Shown here one piece after another: positions 50,941 to 59,736 of a DNA stretch of 64,000 bases. This DNA is from Streptomyces sp. NBC_00287 (lineage in GTDB: Bacteria > Actinomycetota > Actinomycetes > Streptomycetales > Streptomycetaceae). Position 1 is the stretch's first letter. Every line of letters begins with the position of its first letter. The translations under genes were made by a program, and so were the position numbers. The stretch is from positions 4,216,001-4,280,000 of the forward strand of contig NZ_CP108053.1 in the NCBI RefSeq assembly GCF_036173105.1. The letters run 5' to 3'. A model generated the notes under the pieces. That model saw only the letters and a list, made by a program, of their open reading frames with translations. It searched no databases and was not told the origin of the DNA.

Positions 50941-51230
50941 CAGCCCGCCATCGGGAGCGATGAACCGCCGGCGGTCCCGGCTGCTCCCCCACGCTCGGCA
51001 AAGTACCGCTCATGCTCGCGCCGCTCCGCCTCGGCCTCGGCGAGCTCAGCCTCAGTGACCGGGCCGTGCTCCTCCTCCAGCCGCGCCACCAGCTCCCCCA
51101 ACCGATCCTGCTCCCGCTGCCGCTCTATGGCCCGCGTGACATACGCGCTGAAGTTCCCCGCCCCCACGTCCCGCCGGATCTCCTCGGCAAGCTCCTCGGG
51201 CAGCGTCACGGTGTACTTCTTGGTTGCCAT
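50940..51230 (-). CDS. Antitoxin, ribbon-helix-helix type (VapB-like)
   Basis: 96 residues. N-terminal RHH segment (ATKKYTVTLPEELAEEIRRD, FSAYVTRAIERQREQDR) binds DNA; the acidic, Glu-rich helical rest likely wraps the toxin. ATG 51230 chosen; four codons upstream GTG gives 100 residues. First gene of a two-gene operon with the PIN toxin. Confidence 0.85.
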   Translation of the reverse strand: MATKKYTVTLPEELAEEIRRDVGAGNFSAYVTRAIERQREQDRLGELVARLEEEHGPVTEAELAEAEAERREHERYFAERGGAAGTAGGSSLPMAG

Positions 51231-51265
51231 ACCCCTCACCATACCAACGCCGACCGTGGCCTACA

Positions 51266-51892
51266 TCACACGCTCCGACGCCCCTCCGCCGACCCGAACC
51301 CCAGCCACGTATGCCGGTTCCCCCACCAGCACCACCCGACCTTCGGAGCATTACGGCGTTCCCGGCCGTCCCGACCCGTGCCGTTGCTGATCCAGATGGC
51401 CGGGGTGCGGGCGTCGAAGGTGCCGTTGGGTTTGGGGAGGCGGGAGCCGATGGTCATGAAGCAGTGGTTGCGCTCCAGGACCGCCGGTTGCTGGAGGATC
51501 CAGTGGATGCCCTCGGTGAGGACCAAGGGGGTTCGGGACTCCTTCTTCAGCGCGGGCAGCGCCTCCTCCGGACTCCAGTTCGCCATGTGGTCGCCTCGGT
51601 CGATGCCGGTGACCAGGTAGAGCGGGGCCTGAGGCAGCTCCACCTCGTACGGGGTGAACTCGTCCACGTCCGGCATGTCCGTGACGACGAAGCCCGGCTT
51701 GCCGTCGCGATCCAGGAGCGGGGTCAGCGCCGACGCGGGGGCGCGGTCCGGATGGACCGCCAGCAAGGCGCCCTCCGCCGCCTCGGCACCCTCGGCAAAG
51801 GCCCGCACCTCCTCCGCGGTCATCCCCGCGATGTCGTGCACACCCAGCTCGATCAGACGTTCCGCCTGAAGGTTCAGCCCCGGCAGCAGCAA
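51266..51892 (-). CDS. DUF5701-like protein
   Basis: About 208 residues from TTG 51892, which has GAGGAG 5 bases upstream; ATG 51985 would give 239 but its ribosome site is poor. AERLIELGVHDIAGMTAEEV near the start and MTIGSRLPKPNGTFDARTPA then APKVGWCWWGNRHTWLGFGS at the end match DUF5701 as I recall. Cytoplasmic, function unknown. Confidence 0.78.
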   Translation of the reverse strand: MLLPGLNLQAERLIELGVHDIAGMTAEEVRAFAEGAEAAEGALLAVHPDRAPASALTPLLDRDGKPGFVVTDMPDVDEFTPYEVELPQAPLYLVTGIDRGDHMANWSPEEALPALKKESRTPLVLTEGIHWILQQPAVLERNHCFMTIGSRLPKPNGTFDARTPAIWISNGTGRDGRERRNAPKVGWCWWGNRHTWLGFGSAEGRRSV

Positions 51893-52122
51893 AGGTACTC
51901 CTCGGTTCGGTTCCGTTCGGTTCGACCTGACGTCGAACGAGAGGCGCCGCCTGAAGGTTCCCGGGGTCGGAGAGGCACCGTTCATCCCCTGATTACCCTT
52001 CACATCCCATGGTTTACAGGCTATTTGGCCCCGCCCGGTGTAAACGCGCATAGACCGCGCGCATCCTCATGACATGAACCTGCCCCCCGACAAGCGGGCG
52101 GGCAGCCTCATGGAGGTGTGGG

Positions 52123-52575
52123 ATGCACCGCAGACTCGGTACCGCACTTGCAACCTCGGCCCTCACGATCGTCACCGTCGTCGCCACCGCGACCGCGGCC
52201 GACGCCGCTCCCGCCGACAAGCCCCAGGTCCTTTCCAGTTGGACCCAGACCAGCTCGAGCAGCTACAACCTCTGGGCCGCCGCCCGGGCCAACCAGGGCG
52301 CCTGGGCCGCCTACGGGTTCGACTGGTCCACCGACTACTGCTCCTCCTCGCCGGACAACCCCTTCGGCTTCCCGTTCCAGATGTCCTGCGCCCGCCACGA
52401 CTTCGGCTACCGCAACTACAAGGCGGCCGGCACGTTCAGCGCCAACAAGTCCCGCCTCGACAGCGCCTTCTACGAGGACCTCAAGCGCGTCTGCAACAAC
52501 TACGGCGGCGCCACCAAGACCGCCTGCAACAGCACCGCCTGGACGTACTACCAGGCCGTTCGCGCCTTCGGATAG
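52123..52575 (+). CDS. Secreted prokaryotic phospholipase A2
   Basis: 150 residues. Signal peptide (about 1-28, cleavage near ADA-AP) and a helical mature domain with four Cys (two disulphides) and the catalytic His-Asp in SCARHDFGYRNY. Streptomyces violaceoruber phospholipase A2 belongs to this family; it hydrolyses the sn-2 ester of phospholipids outside the cell with Ca2+. GGAGGTG precedes the ATG. Convergent with the acyl-CoA ligase gene. Confidence 0.92.
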   Translation: MHRRLGTALATSALTIVTVVATATAADAAPADKPQVLSSWTQTSSSSYNLWAAARANQGAWAAYGFDWSTDYCSSSPDNPFGFPFQMSCARHDFGYRNYKAAGTFSANKSRLDSAFYEDLKRVCNNYGGATKTACNSTAWTYYQAVRAFG

Positions 52576-52602
52576 CCGGAGCAGCGGGGCGCCGGCCGTC
52601 CT

Positions 52603-54147
52603 TCAGCCGGCGTCCCGCAACTCCCCCTTCACCACCTTCCCGCTCGCATTCCTCGGCAGCTCCGCCACGAACTCCACCGACCTCGGCACCTTGTAGTTCG
52701 CCATCTCCCGTCGGGACCAGGCCATCAAGTCGTCCGCCGTCAGGACCGAGCCGGGCCGCCGGACCACATACGCCTTGCCGACCTCGCCCAGGCGGGCATC
52801 CGGTACGCCGATCACCGCCACGTCCGAGACATCCGGGTGCAGGGCCAGCAGCTGCTCTATCTCCGCCGGGTATGCGTTGAAGCCGCCGACTATGTACATG
52901 TCCTTGATGCGGTCCGTCACGCGCAGATTCCCCGCCTCGTCCAGGACCCCCACGTCCCCCGTCCGCAGCCACCCGTCCTCCGTCAGCGCCTCCGCCGTCG
53001 CCTGCTCGTCCTCGTAGTAGCCGCGCATGACGTTGAAGCCCCGGACCAGGACCTCCCCGGGCTCCCCCACAGCCCCGTCGACCCGTACCTCCGTCCCGGG
53101 GATCGCCCGCCCCGAGGTCGACGCGATCACCGACGGGTCGTCGCCCCTGCGGCACATCGTCACGATCCCGCTCGCCTCCGAGAGGCCGTACGCCGTCAGG
53201 ACCGTCGCCACCCCTAGTTCCGAGTGCAAGCGGGACACCAACTGCAACGGCACCACCGCCGCCCCCGTCACCACCAGCCGCAGCGCCGAGAGGTCGAAGG
53301 CCCTCCGGTTCGGGTGGTCCAACAACGACTGAAGCAGCGTCGGCGGGCCCGGCAGCACCGACACCCCTTCCGCCGCCACATTCGCCAGCACCGTGTCCAC
53401 GTTGAACACCGGCTGCGGGATCATCGTCGCCCCGCGCATCAAGCAGGCGATCACCCCGGCCTTGTAGCCGAAGGTGTGGAAGAAGGGGTTCACGATCAGG
53501 TAGCGGTCCCCGCGCGACAGGCCCGCCAGGTCGCTCCAGATCTCGTACGCCCTCAGCGTCTGACCGTGCGTGATCACCGCCCCCTTCGGGCGGCCCGTCG
53601 TCCCGGACGTGTAGACGATGTCCGACGGCGACGACGGGCCCACCTCGACCGGCCCGGGCTCCAGCCCCTCCCCGCTCGCCAGAAAGTCCTTCCAGGTCAG
53701 GAAGTCCGTCGGCGCGTCATCCGCCAGCACCACCACCCGCTCCAGCTCCGGCAGCGAGGCAAGCCCCACCCGACGTAGCGAGGCCACGTACGACGTCCCC
53801 AGGAAGGTCCCGGTCACGAACAACAGCCGCGCCCCGCACCGCCGCAGCACATCCGCCGCCTCCGCGCCCTTGAACCGGGTGTTCAGCGGCACCAGTACCG
53901 CCCCCGCCGACACCGCGCCCAGGGCCGCCACGATCCAGTCCAGGGAGTTCGGCGCCCAGATCGCCACCCGGTCGCCCGGCCGGACCCCGTTCACCACACA
54001 CGCCGCCGTGGAGCGGGAGACCCGCGAGCCCAACTCCGCGTACGAGATCCGCGTACGCCCCTCCACCACCGCCTCGGCGTCCGCGTACCGCTCGGCGGCG
54101 TACCGGACGAGTCCCGGAATGCTGCCCCACTCCAAGTCACCACGCAC
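52603..54147 (-). CDS. Acyl-CoA synthetase (AMP-forming), FadD3-like
   Basis: 514 residues from GTG 54147 (TTG 54159 possible). AMP-binding motifs: YTSGTTGRPKGAVITHG, NPFFHTFGYKAG, YGLSEASGIV, GWLRTGDVG, DRIKDMYIVGGFNAYP and the catalytic Lys of NASGKVVKGELR. It should activate a carboxylic acid to its CoA ester. The set resembles actinobacterial FadD3, which activates HIP, the steroid C/D-ring remnant; this is from memory. Divergent from a thiolase/DUF35 operon with palindromes G and H between. Confidence 0.88.
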   Translation of the reverse strand: MRGDLEWGSIPGLVRYAAERYADAEAVVEGRTRISYAELGSRVSRSTAACVVNGVRPGDRVAIWAPNSLDWIVAALGAVSAGAVLVPLNTRFKGAEAADVLRRCGARLLFVTGTFLGTSYVASLRRVGLASLPELERVVVLADDAPTDFLTWKDFLASGEGLEPGPVEVGPSSPSDIVYTSGTTGRPKGAVITHGQTLRAYEIWSDLAGLSRGDRYLIVNPFFHTFGYKAGVIACLMRGATMIPQPVFNVDTVLANVAAEGVSVLPGPPTLLQSLLDHPNRRAFDLSALRLVVTGAAVVPLQLVSRLHSELGVATVLTAYGLSEASGIVTMCRRGDDPSVIASTSGRAIPGTEVRVDGAVGEPGEVLVRGFNVMRGYYEDEQATAEALTEDGWLRTGDVGVLDEAGNLRVTDRIKDMYIVGGFNAYPAEIEQLLALHPDVSDVAVIGVPDARLGEVGKAYVVRRPGSVLTADDLMAWSRREMANYKVPRSVEFVAELPRNASGKVVKGELRDAG

Positions 54148-54166
54148 AACAGCCCCCAACCACTAG

Positions 54167-54181
54167 CTGACTACCCGTCAG
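54167..54181. promoter_or_regulatory. Shared palindrome, site G (CTGACTACCCGTCAG)
   Basis: Perfect half-sites, 20 bp upstream of the acyl-CoA ligase GTG in the divergent 90-bp gap. Confidence 0.82.
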
Positions 54182-54193
54182 ATTAGCTGTAAC

Positions 54194-54208
54194 CTGACGC
54201 CCTGTCAG
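54194..54208. promoter_or_regulatory. Shared palindrome, site H (CTGACGCCCTGTCAG)
   Basis: Perfect half-sites, 27 bp from site G centre to centre and 30 bp before the thiolase-like ATG. With G it should control both divergent operons. Confidence 0.82.
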
Positions 54209-54237
54209 CGGACGTGGAGGCGGACGGAGGGCAACGC

Positions 54238-55386
54238 ATGGCCGGGATCAAGGACGCCACCGCCATCGTGGGTATCGGACAGACTCCCTTCGCCAAGCAA
54301 CTCCCCGAAGACGAACGCACCCTCGCCTGCCGAGCCGTCCTCGCCGCACTCCACGACGCGGGCATCGCACCGAGCGAGGTCGACGCGCTCGCCTCGTACA
54401 CCATGGAGGAGACCGACGAGGTGGAGCTCGCCAAGGCCGTCGGCCTCGGTGACCTCACCTTCTTCAGCAAGGTCGGCTACGGAGGCGGCGGTTCGTGCGC
54501 CACCGTCGCCCATCTCGCCGCCGCCATCGCCGCAGGCCAAGCCACCGTCGGCGTCGCCTGGCGCTCACGCAAGCGGGGCAGCGGGCCGCGGCCCTGGACC
54601 AACACCGACGTCCAACTCCCCACGCCCGCCCAGTGGACCCGCCCCTACGGACTGCTCCGCCCCGTCGACGAGATAGCCATGCTCGCCCGCCGCCATATGC
54701 ACGAGTACGGCACCACCCGCGACCACCTCTTCAACGTCGCGCTCGCCTGCCGCAACCGCGCCAACCAGAACCCCGCCGCGATCATGTACGACCGCCCCCT
54801 CACCCGCGAGATGTACATGACCTCCCGCTGGATCAGCGAGCCTCTCTGCCTCTACGACAACTGCCTCGAGACCGACGGCGCGTTGGCCTGTGTCGTCGTC
54901 AGCAGTGAGCGCGCCCGGGACTGTGCCCACAAGCCCGTGTACATCCACTCCGCCGCCCAGTCCCTGCCCGCCCAGCACCACGGCATGGTCAACTACTGGA
55001 ACGACGACCCCCTCACGGGCCCTTCCTGGGCAACCGCCCGACACCTCTGGAAACACGCCGACTTCACCCCCCAGGACGTCGACGTCGCCCAGATCTACGA
55101 CGCGTTCACCGCCCTCGTCCCCCTCTCCCTGGAGGGCTACGGCTTCTGCGGGCGAGGAGAAGGCGGCGCCTACACCGAACAGGGCGCCCTGGAAATCGGC
55201 GGACGGCTCCCCATCAACACCGGGGGCGGCGGGCTCTCCGAGGCCTACGTCCATGGCTTCAACCTCATCAACGAAGGCGTCAAACAGCTCCGCGGCACCA
55301 GCACCGCCCAGGTCCCCGGCGCCGCCACCTGCCTCGTCACCGCCGGCGAGGGCGTGCCCACCTCCGCCGTACTCCTCAGGAGCTAA
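54238..55386 (+). CDS. Thiolase-like lipid-transfer-type protein (Ltp2-like aldolase candidate)
   Basis: 382 residues, thiolase fold without the usual nucleophilic Cys context. Motifs ATAIVGIGQTPF, GYGGGGSCATVAHLAAAI, VDVAQIYDAFTALVPLSLEG and INTGGGGLSEAYVHG match SCP-x-like thiolases. In mycobacteria Ltp2 works with a DUF35 partner as a retro-aldolase in steroid side-chain degradation; the DUF35 gene here follows 3 bp later. So an aldolase or thiolase of CoA esters is likely. ATG 54238 with GGAGG. Confidence 0.85.
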   Translation: MAGIKDATAIVGIGQTPFAKQLPEDERTLACRAVLAALHDAGIAPSEVDALASYTMEETDEVELAKAVGLGDLTFFSKVGYGGGGSCATVAHLAAAIAAGQATVGVAWRSRKRGSGPRPWTNTDVQLPTPAQWTRPYGLLRPVDEIAMLARRHMHEYGTTRDHLFNVALACRNRANQNPAAIMYDRPLTREMYMTSRWISEPLCLYDNCLETDGALACVVVSSERARDCAHKPVYIHSAAQSLPAQHHGMVNYWNDDPLTGPSWATARHLWKHADFTPQDVDVAQIYDAFTALVPLSLEGYGFCGRGEGGAYTEQGALEIGGRLPINTGGGGLSEAYVHGFNLINEGVKQLRGTSTAQVPGAATCLVTAGEGVPTSAVLLRS

Positions 55387-55389
55387 GCC

Positions 55390-55806
55390 ATGCTCACCCC
55401 CGTCACCGACCCCGACGGCGCCCCCTTCTGGCAGTACGCCGCCCAGGGCGAACTCCGTGTCCAGGCCTGCGCCGAGTGCGGCGAACCCCGCTTCCCGCCT
55501 CGGCCTTGCTGCCCGCACTGCCAGTCCTTCGACAGCGAGTGGCGGCCGGTGAGCGGGCACGGGCGCATCTGGTCCTACGTCGTCCCGCACCCGCCCCTCC
55601 TCCCCGACTACGCGGCGCAGGCGCCGTACAACGTCGTCCTCGTCGAGCTCACCGACGTGCCCCGCATACGCCTCGTGGGCAATCTGGTCACCGGGCCCGA
55701 CGCACCCCTGAACTCCCTGGCACCGGATCGGATCCGGATCGGCGCCAAGGTCCAGGTCGTCTTCAGCCCCGAAGGGCTTCCCCAGTGGGTGCTGGAGCGT
55801 CCATGA
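55390..55806 (+). CDS. DUF35/OB-fold zinc protein, partner of the thiolase-like enzyme
   Basis: 138 residues. A four-Cys rubredoxin-like zinc ribbon (CAECGEPRFPPRPCCPHC) precedes an OB-fold (GRIWSYVVPHPPLLPDY, then PRIRLVGNLV). DUF35 proteins bind CoA substrates and pair with thiolase-type or MaoC-type enzymes (ChsH2 in mycobacteria). Three bp after the thiolase-like gene and 4-base overlap (ATGA) with the next, so one coupled operon. Confidence 0.9.
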   Translation: MLTPVTDPDGAPFWQYAAQGELRVQACAECGEPRFPPRPCCPHCQSFDSEWRPVSGHGRIWSYVVPHPPLLPDYAAQAPYNVVLVELTDVPRIRLVGNLVTGPDAPLNSLAPDRIRIGAKVQVVFSPEGLPQWVLERP

Positions 55807-56576
55807 GCCTGGACATCACGATCCACAAGGACAGCGGTGTCGCCGTCGTCACCCTGAACCGGCCGGACCGGCTCAACGCCATCGACCTGGCTACGGCACA
55901 AGAACTCACCGACGCCTGGCGGGCGTTCCGCTTCGACGACTCCGTACGCGCGCTCGTTCTCACCGGCGCCGGGGAGCGGGCCTTCTGCACGGGGATCGAC
56001 CGGGGCGTGCTCGTCGAGCAGCCCAACTCGCCGTACATGCAGGATGATCCGTTGCTGGGCATCGGGCCCAAGTCCAACGACCTCTGGAAGCCCGTCATCG
56101 CCGCCGTGCACGGCATGGCCTGCGGCGGGGCCTTCTATCTGCTGGGCGAGTGCGACTTCGTCGTGGCCGACAGCAAGGCCACCTTCTTCGACCCGCACAC
56201 CACCTACGGCATGGTCAGCGCCTACGAGTCCATGCTCATGGCCCAGCGCATGCCCGCGGGCGAGGTCGCGCGCATGATGCTCATGGGCACCGCCGAGCGG
56301 ATCTCCGCCCGGCGGGCCCATGAGGTCGGGTTGGTGTCTGAAATTGCTGAGGAGAACGGTCACTTGGCGGCCGCGCTGGAATGCGCCACCGTCATCGCCG
56401 GTTACCCCACCGATGCCGTCCAGGGCACGGTCCGCGCCCTGTGGGCCGCCCAAGCGGCCGCCCGCGCCCAGGCATTCGCCCAGGCGCCCCATCTCATCGC
56501 GCTCGGGAACCTGCCCGCCGAGCGGCAGGCGGAGTTGTTCGCGGGACGGCGGGGCGGTGACCCCCGCGTGAGGTGA
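55803..56576 (+). CDS. Enoyl-CoA hydratase/isomerase family protein
   Basis: 257 residues, crotonase fold. LNRPDRLNAIDLATAQEL, ALVLTGAGERAFCTGIDRG, and AAVHGMACGGAFYLLGECDF give the two oxyanion-hole segments; GTAERISARRAHEVGLVSEI follows. It should hydrate or isomerise an enoyl-CoA. The product could feed the thiolase/DUF35 retro-aldol step, as in beta-oxidation-like side-chain removal. Translationally coupled to the DUF35 gene. Confidence 0.9.
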   Translation: MSLDITIHKDSGVAVVTLNRPDRLNAIDLATAQELTDAWRAFRFDDSVRALVLTGAGERAFCTGIDRGVLVEQPNSPYMQDDPLLGIGPKSNDLWKPVIAAVHGMACGGAFYLLGECDFVVADSKATFFDPHTTYGMVSAYESMLMAQRMPAGEVARMMLMGTAERISARRAHEVGLVSEIAEENGHLAAALECATVIAGYPTDAVQGTVRALWAAQAAARAQAFAQAPHLIALGNLPAERQAELFAGRRGGDPRVR

Positions 56577-56582
56577 GGGCCG

Positions 56583-57065
56583 TCAGACGGACGGCATCAG
56601 TTCCGCCTCGCAGTGGTCGACGTTCGCCGCCGCGGCCGCGTCGGTGAGGTCGACCTGGACCTGCACGGTGTCGTTCGCGGGGACGACCTCGTCCACGGTC
56701 TGCATGTCGACCACCGAGGACTGGGCGTCCAGGAAAGTGACGACGACGGTGACGGTGTCGCTGGTGCTGTTCGGGTTGGTGACCTCGACGGTCGCGTACG
56801 GGCTGTCCGCCGTAGCGCAGCTCACCAGTTCCACCGTGGACTCCTGCGCCACATCGGCGGAACCGGAGCCGCTCGACCCGGAGTCGTCGTCATCGTCGTC
56901 GCGGGAGGTCGAACTGTCATGGTTCTGGCTGGAGCTGCTGCACCCGCCGTTCGAGTCACCGTCACCGCTGCCGCCGCTGCTACGGCCCGACGAGAAGCCC
57001 GTCAGCGCCAGAACCACCAATGCCGTTACTGCTGTGAATTTGAGCTTGCGCCCCCGAAGATCCAT
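56583..57065 (-). CDS. Secreted low-complexity protein with FxLxx-type beta domain
   Basis: 160 residues. Signal/anchor helix (LKFTAVTALVVLALTGF), a Ser/Gly/Asp-rich region with a run of Asp (about 30-75), then a beta-rich C-terminal part (YATVEVTNPNSTSDTVTVVV, PANDTVQVQVDLTD) with two Cys. Resembles extracellular Ig-like FxLYD-type domains. Sits between the enoyl-CoA hydratase and afsK. Function unknown. Confidence 0.7.
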   Translation of the reverse strand: MDLRGRKLKFTAVTALVVLALTGFSSGRSSGGSGDGDSNGGCSSSSQNHDSSTSRDDDDDDSGSSGSGSADVAQESTVELVSCATADSPYATVEVTNPNSTSDTVTVVVTFLDAQSSVVDMQTVDEVVPANDTVQVQVDLTDAAAAANVDHCEAELMPSV

Positions 57066-57236
57066 AACCGGCAGCCTACTGATTACCTGTCACGGTCATG
57101 TCACCGCATGGCGACCGACGCGTCCTCGGCGTAGCGTCTGGGGTGAGAGCGGCGTCAGGGCCGCTCCCGGCAGCGACGGCCGCCGTCTGGCCCCCTTCCG
57201 TGCACCGGTACGACGGCCGTCCCCCGCCAGAGACAC

Positions 57237-59573
57237 TCAGCTCGTGCGCGCGGTACCCGTGCCCTTCTCCGCGTCCAGCGCGTATACGCACCGGTCCTTG
57301 CTGCACGCGTACACGACGCCGTCCCGCACCACCGGCGAACCAGTGATCTCGCCGCCGGTCGCCAGCTTCCAGCGCAGCCGGCCGTCGTCTGCCTTGAGGG
57401 TGTAGAGCAGGTGGTCGGTGGAGCCGAAGTGGATACGGCCCTCCGCCACCGACGGCGCCCCCACGATGTCCCCGCCCGCCTGGAAGCGCCACTTCGGCGT
57501 TCCGGTGACCGCGTCCAGCGTGTAGAGCCCCTTGCCGCTTCCCACATGCACATGGCCCGCGGCCACGAGCACCGGCTCGATGGAGGATCTGGCCTCCGTG
57601 GCGATCCGCCAGCGGTCGCGGCCGTCGGTCGCGTCCAGGGCGTAGACCGTGCCGAGGTAGTCGGCGAGGTACACGCCGCCGCCGGTCACCGCCGGGCCCG
57701 GTACGAAGGTCGGCGGGCAGAGGAAGACCGCCGGGGCCTCGAAGTGCCAGCGGACCTGGCCGGAGGAGACATCGAGGGCGAGGACGCGGGTGCCCGCGGA
57801 GACGTAGACATAGCCGTCCACCGCCTGTGAGACCCGTACCGGTACGCCGCCGCAGGAGGCCGCGTCGCCGATGGGGTACGACCAGCGCTCGTCGCCGGTG
57901 CGGGCGTCGAGGGCGCGCAGGCGGGCGTCCTGCCAGACGTAGACCGTTCCCTCGTGGAGCGCGGGGCCCGCCTCGGGGGACTCGAAGTCGGTCTGGGCGC
58001 CGGTGAGCTCCCACAGCTTCTGCCCGGTGGACGCCTCCCAGGCCTGGACCCCGCCGCCGCGGGTGCCGGTGACGACGGTGCCGCGTTCGGCCTTGAGCGA
58101 GTAGACCCAGGCGTCCGTCGGCAGCCGCCACAGGTCGCCGCCCTCACGGCAGTCCAGGGCGAAGAGGGTGGGGCCGTCGGAGGCGTGGATACGGCCGTCC
58201 GCGACCGCCATCGACCATGCGACGTCCCTCGTCTTGAAGCGGCGGCGGCCGGTACCGACGTCCAGGGCGTGCACCTCGAAGGAGGTGACGTAGACCAGGT
58301 CACCGGAGACCGCCGGGGTGCCCCATACGTCGTTGGACATGCGGAACCGCCAGGGGCGCCAGCCGCTCGCCGTCTCCGGGGGCGCGGTGGGCGCCTGGGG
58401 TACGGCAGGGCCTACGGCAGGGTCTGTGCCGTTGACTCCGGGGCGGGGCTTGGCCCAGGAGGCGACCAGGCCGGCTTCGGGCGGCGGTGCCTTCACGGCG
58501 GCGGCGCGGGCGTCGGCGACGCGCGGGCCCGGGCCGATCGGGACCTGGGCGCCCGCCAGGCGCACCGGGCCGGTGTCGGGGGCGCCAACCGGAACCGGAG
58601 GCGCGTGGGAGGGCGGGGGCGGCACCGCACGGCCGGCGCTGCGGCTTCCGGCGCCGGGCCCGGTCTTGGCCGGCGGGCGGCCGTTGCGGCGCGCCTCGAT
58701 CAGGCTCACCGCCCGCTCGGGCAGCCACGCCGACGCCGTACCGCTGTCGTCCGAGCCGGAGCCGAAGAGGTGGGGGGCGAGCTGGGCCTGGAGGTCGGCG
58801 GGGTTGGGGCGGCCCGTCGCCTCCATCTGCATACAGGACTCGATCAGCGGGCGCAGTTCGTCCGGGAGGCCCTCCAGGTCCGGGCCCTCACGCAGGAGCA
58901 TGAAGACCGTCTCCACCGGGTTGGCGCCGTGGAAGGGCGGATGGCCCGTCGCCGCGAACACCAGCATCGAGCCCAGCGAGAAGACATCGCTCGCGCCGGT
59001 GACGCTGCGGGAGTCCTTCGCCTGCTCGGGGGACATGTAGGCGGGGGTGCCGACGGCGACGTTCGTCATCGTCAAACGGGTGTTCGAGACGCCGGACGCG
59101 ATACCGAAGTCGATGACCCGGGGGCCGTCCTCCACGACGAGGACGTTGGAGGGCTTCAGGTCACGGTGGACGAGTCCTGCGCCGTGGATCGACTGGAGCG
59201 CCTCCGCCACACCCGCCGCCAGCCAGCGCACCGCCTGGGCCGGGAGGGGCCCGCACTCGTTCACTATCTCTTCGAGGGAGGGCGCGGGGACGTACGCGGT
59301 GGCCAGCCACGGCACGGCCGCACGCGGGTCGGCGTCGACCACGGCCGCCGTGTAGAAGCCGGAGACGGCCCGGGCCGCCTCGACCTCGCGCGTGAAGCGG
59401 ACACGGAAAAGCTGGTCCTCGGCGAGCTCCGTACGGACCGTCTTGATCGCCACGCGCCGCCCGGACGCCGAGCGCGCGAGATAGACCAGCCCCATGCCGC
59501 CGGCGCCCAGCCGTCCCAGCACCTCGAACGGCCCGATACGCCGCGGATCGTGCTGTGTCAGCTGATCCACCAC
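57237..59573 (-). CDS. afsK: AfsK: serine/threonine kinase with beta-propeller sensor
   Basis: 778 residues (S. coelicolor AfsK is 799 as I recall). GTG 59573 has GGGAGGTGG upstream and gives the start MVDQLTQHDPRRIGPFEVLG. Kinase domain: G-loop GRLGAGGMGLVYLA, Lys in VAIKTV, HRDLKPSN and DFGIA, APE-equivalent in YMSPEQAKDSR. A Pro-rich linker (about 270-410) precedes a PQQ-type beta-propeller of repeated short blades (for example YALDATDGRDRWRI, LYTLDAVTGTPKWRF). AfsK phosphorylates AfsR; the propeller is the likely sensor. It is membrane-associated but has no transmembrane helix. Confidence 0.95.
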   Translation of the reverse strand: MVDQLTQHDPRRIGPFEVLGRLGAGGMGLVYLARSASGRRVAIKTVRTELAEDQLFRVRFTREVEAARAVSGFYTAAVVDADPRAAVPWLATAYVPAPSLEEIVNECGPLPAQAVRWLAAGVAEALQSIHGAGLVHRDLKPSNVLVVEDGPRVIDFGIASGVSNTRLTMTNVAVGTPAYMSPEQAKDSRSVTGASDVFSLGSMLVFAATGHPPFHGANPVETVFMLLREGPDLEGLPDELRPLIESCMQMEATGRPNPADLQAQLAPHLFGSGSDDSGTASAWLPERAVSLIEARRNGRPPAKTGPGAGSRSAGRAVPPPPSHAPPVPVGAPDTGPVRLAGAQVPIGPGPRVADARAAAVKAPPPEAGLVASWAKPRPGVNGTDPAVGPAVPQAPTAPPETASGWRPWRFRMSNDVWGTPAVSGDLVYVTSFEVHALDVGTGRRRFKTRDVAWSMAVADGRIHASDGPTLFALDCREGGDLWRLPTDAWVYSLKAERGTVVTGTRGGGVQAWEASTGQKLWELTGAQTDFESPEAGPALHEGTVYVWQDARLRALDARTGDERWSYPIGDAASCGGVPVRVSQAVDGYVYVSAGTRVLALDVSSGQVRWHFEAPAVFLCPPTFVPGPAVTGGGVYLADYLGTVYALDATDGRDRWRIATEARSSIEPVLVAAGHVHVGSGKGLYTLDAVTGTPKWRFQAGGDIVGAPSVAEGRIHFGSTDHLLYTLKADDGRLRWKLATGGEITGSPVVRDGVVYACSKDRCVYALDAEKGTGTARTS

Positions 59574-59736
59574 TTGCCTGCCACCTCCCCGTACGGGCCG
59601 CGTCACCCACGTATGTACGCGACCCCGTGCAGCGTCTCACCACCGCACCGCCATGGCGGCACGCACCCCGATTCTTCCTGTCCCGGGGCGTGGTTGCGAA
59701 CCAGGGGTCAGATCGGGGTGTCTTTGGACAAAAGCC

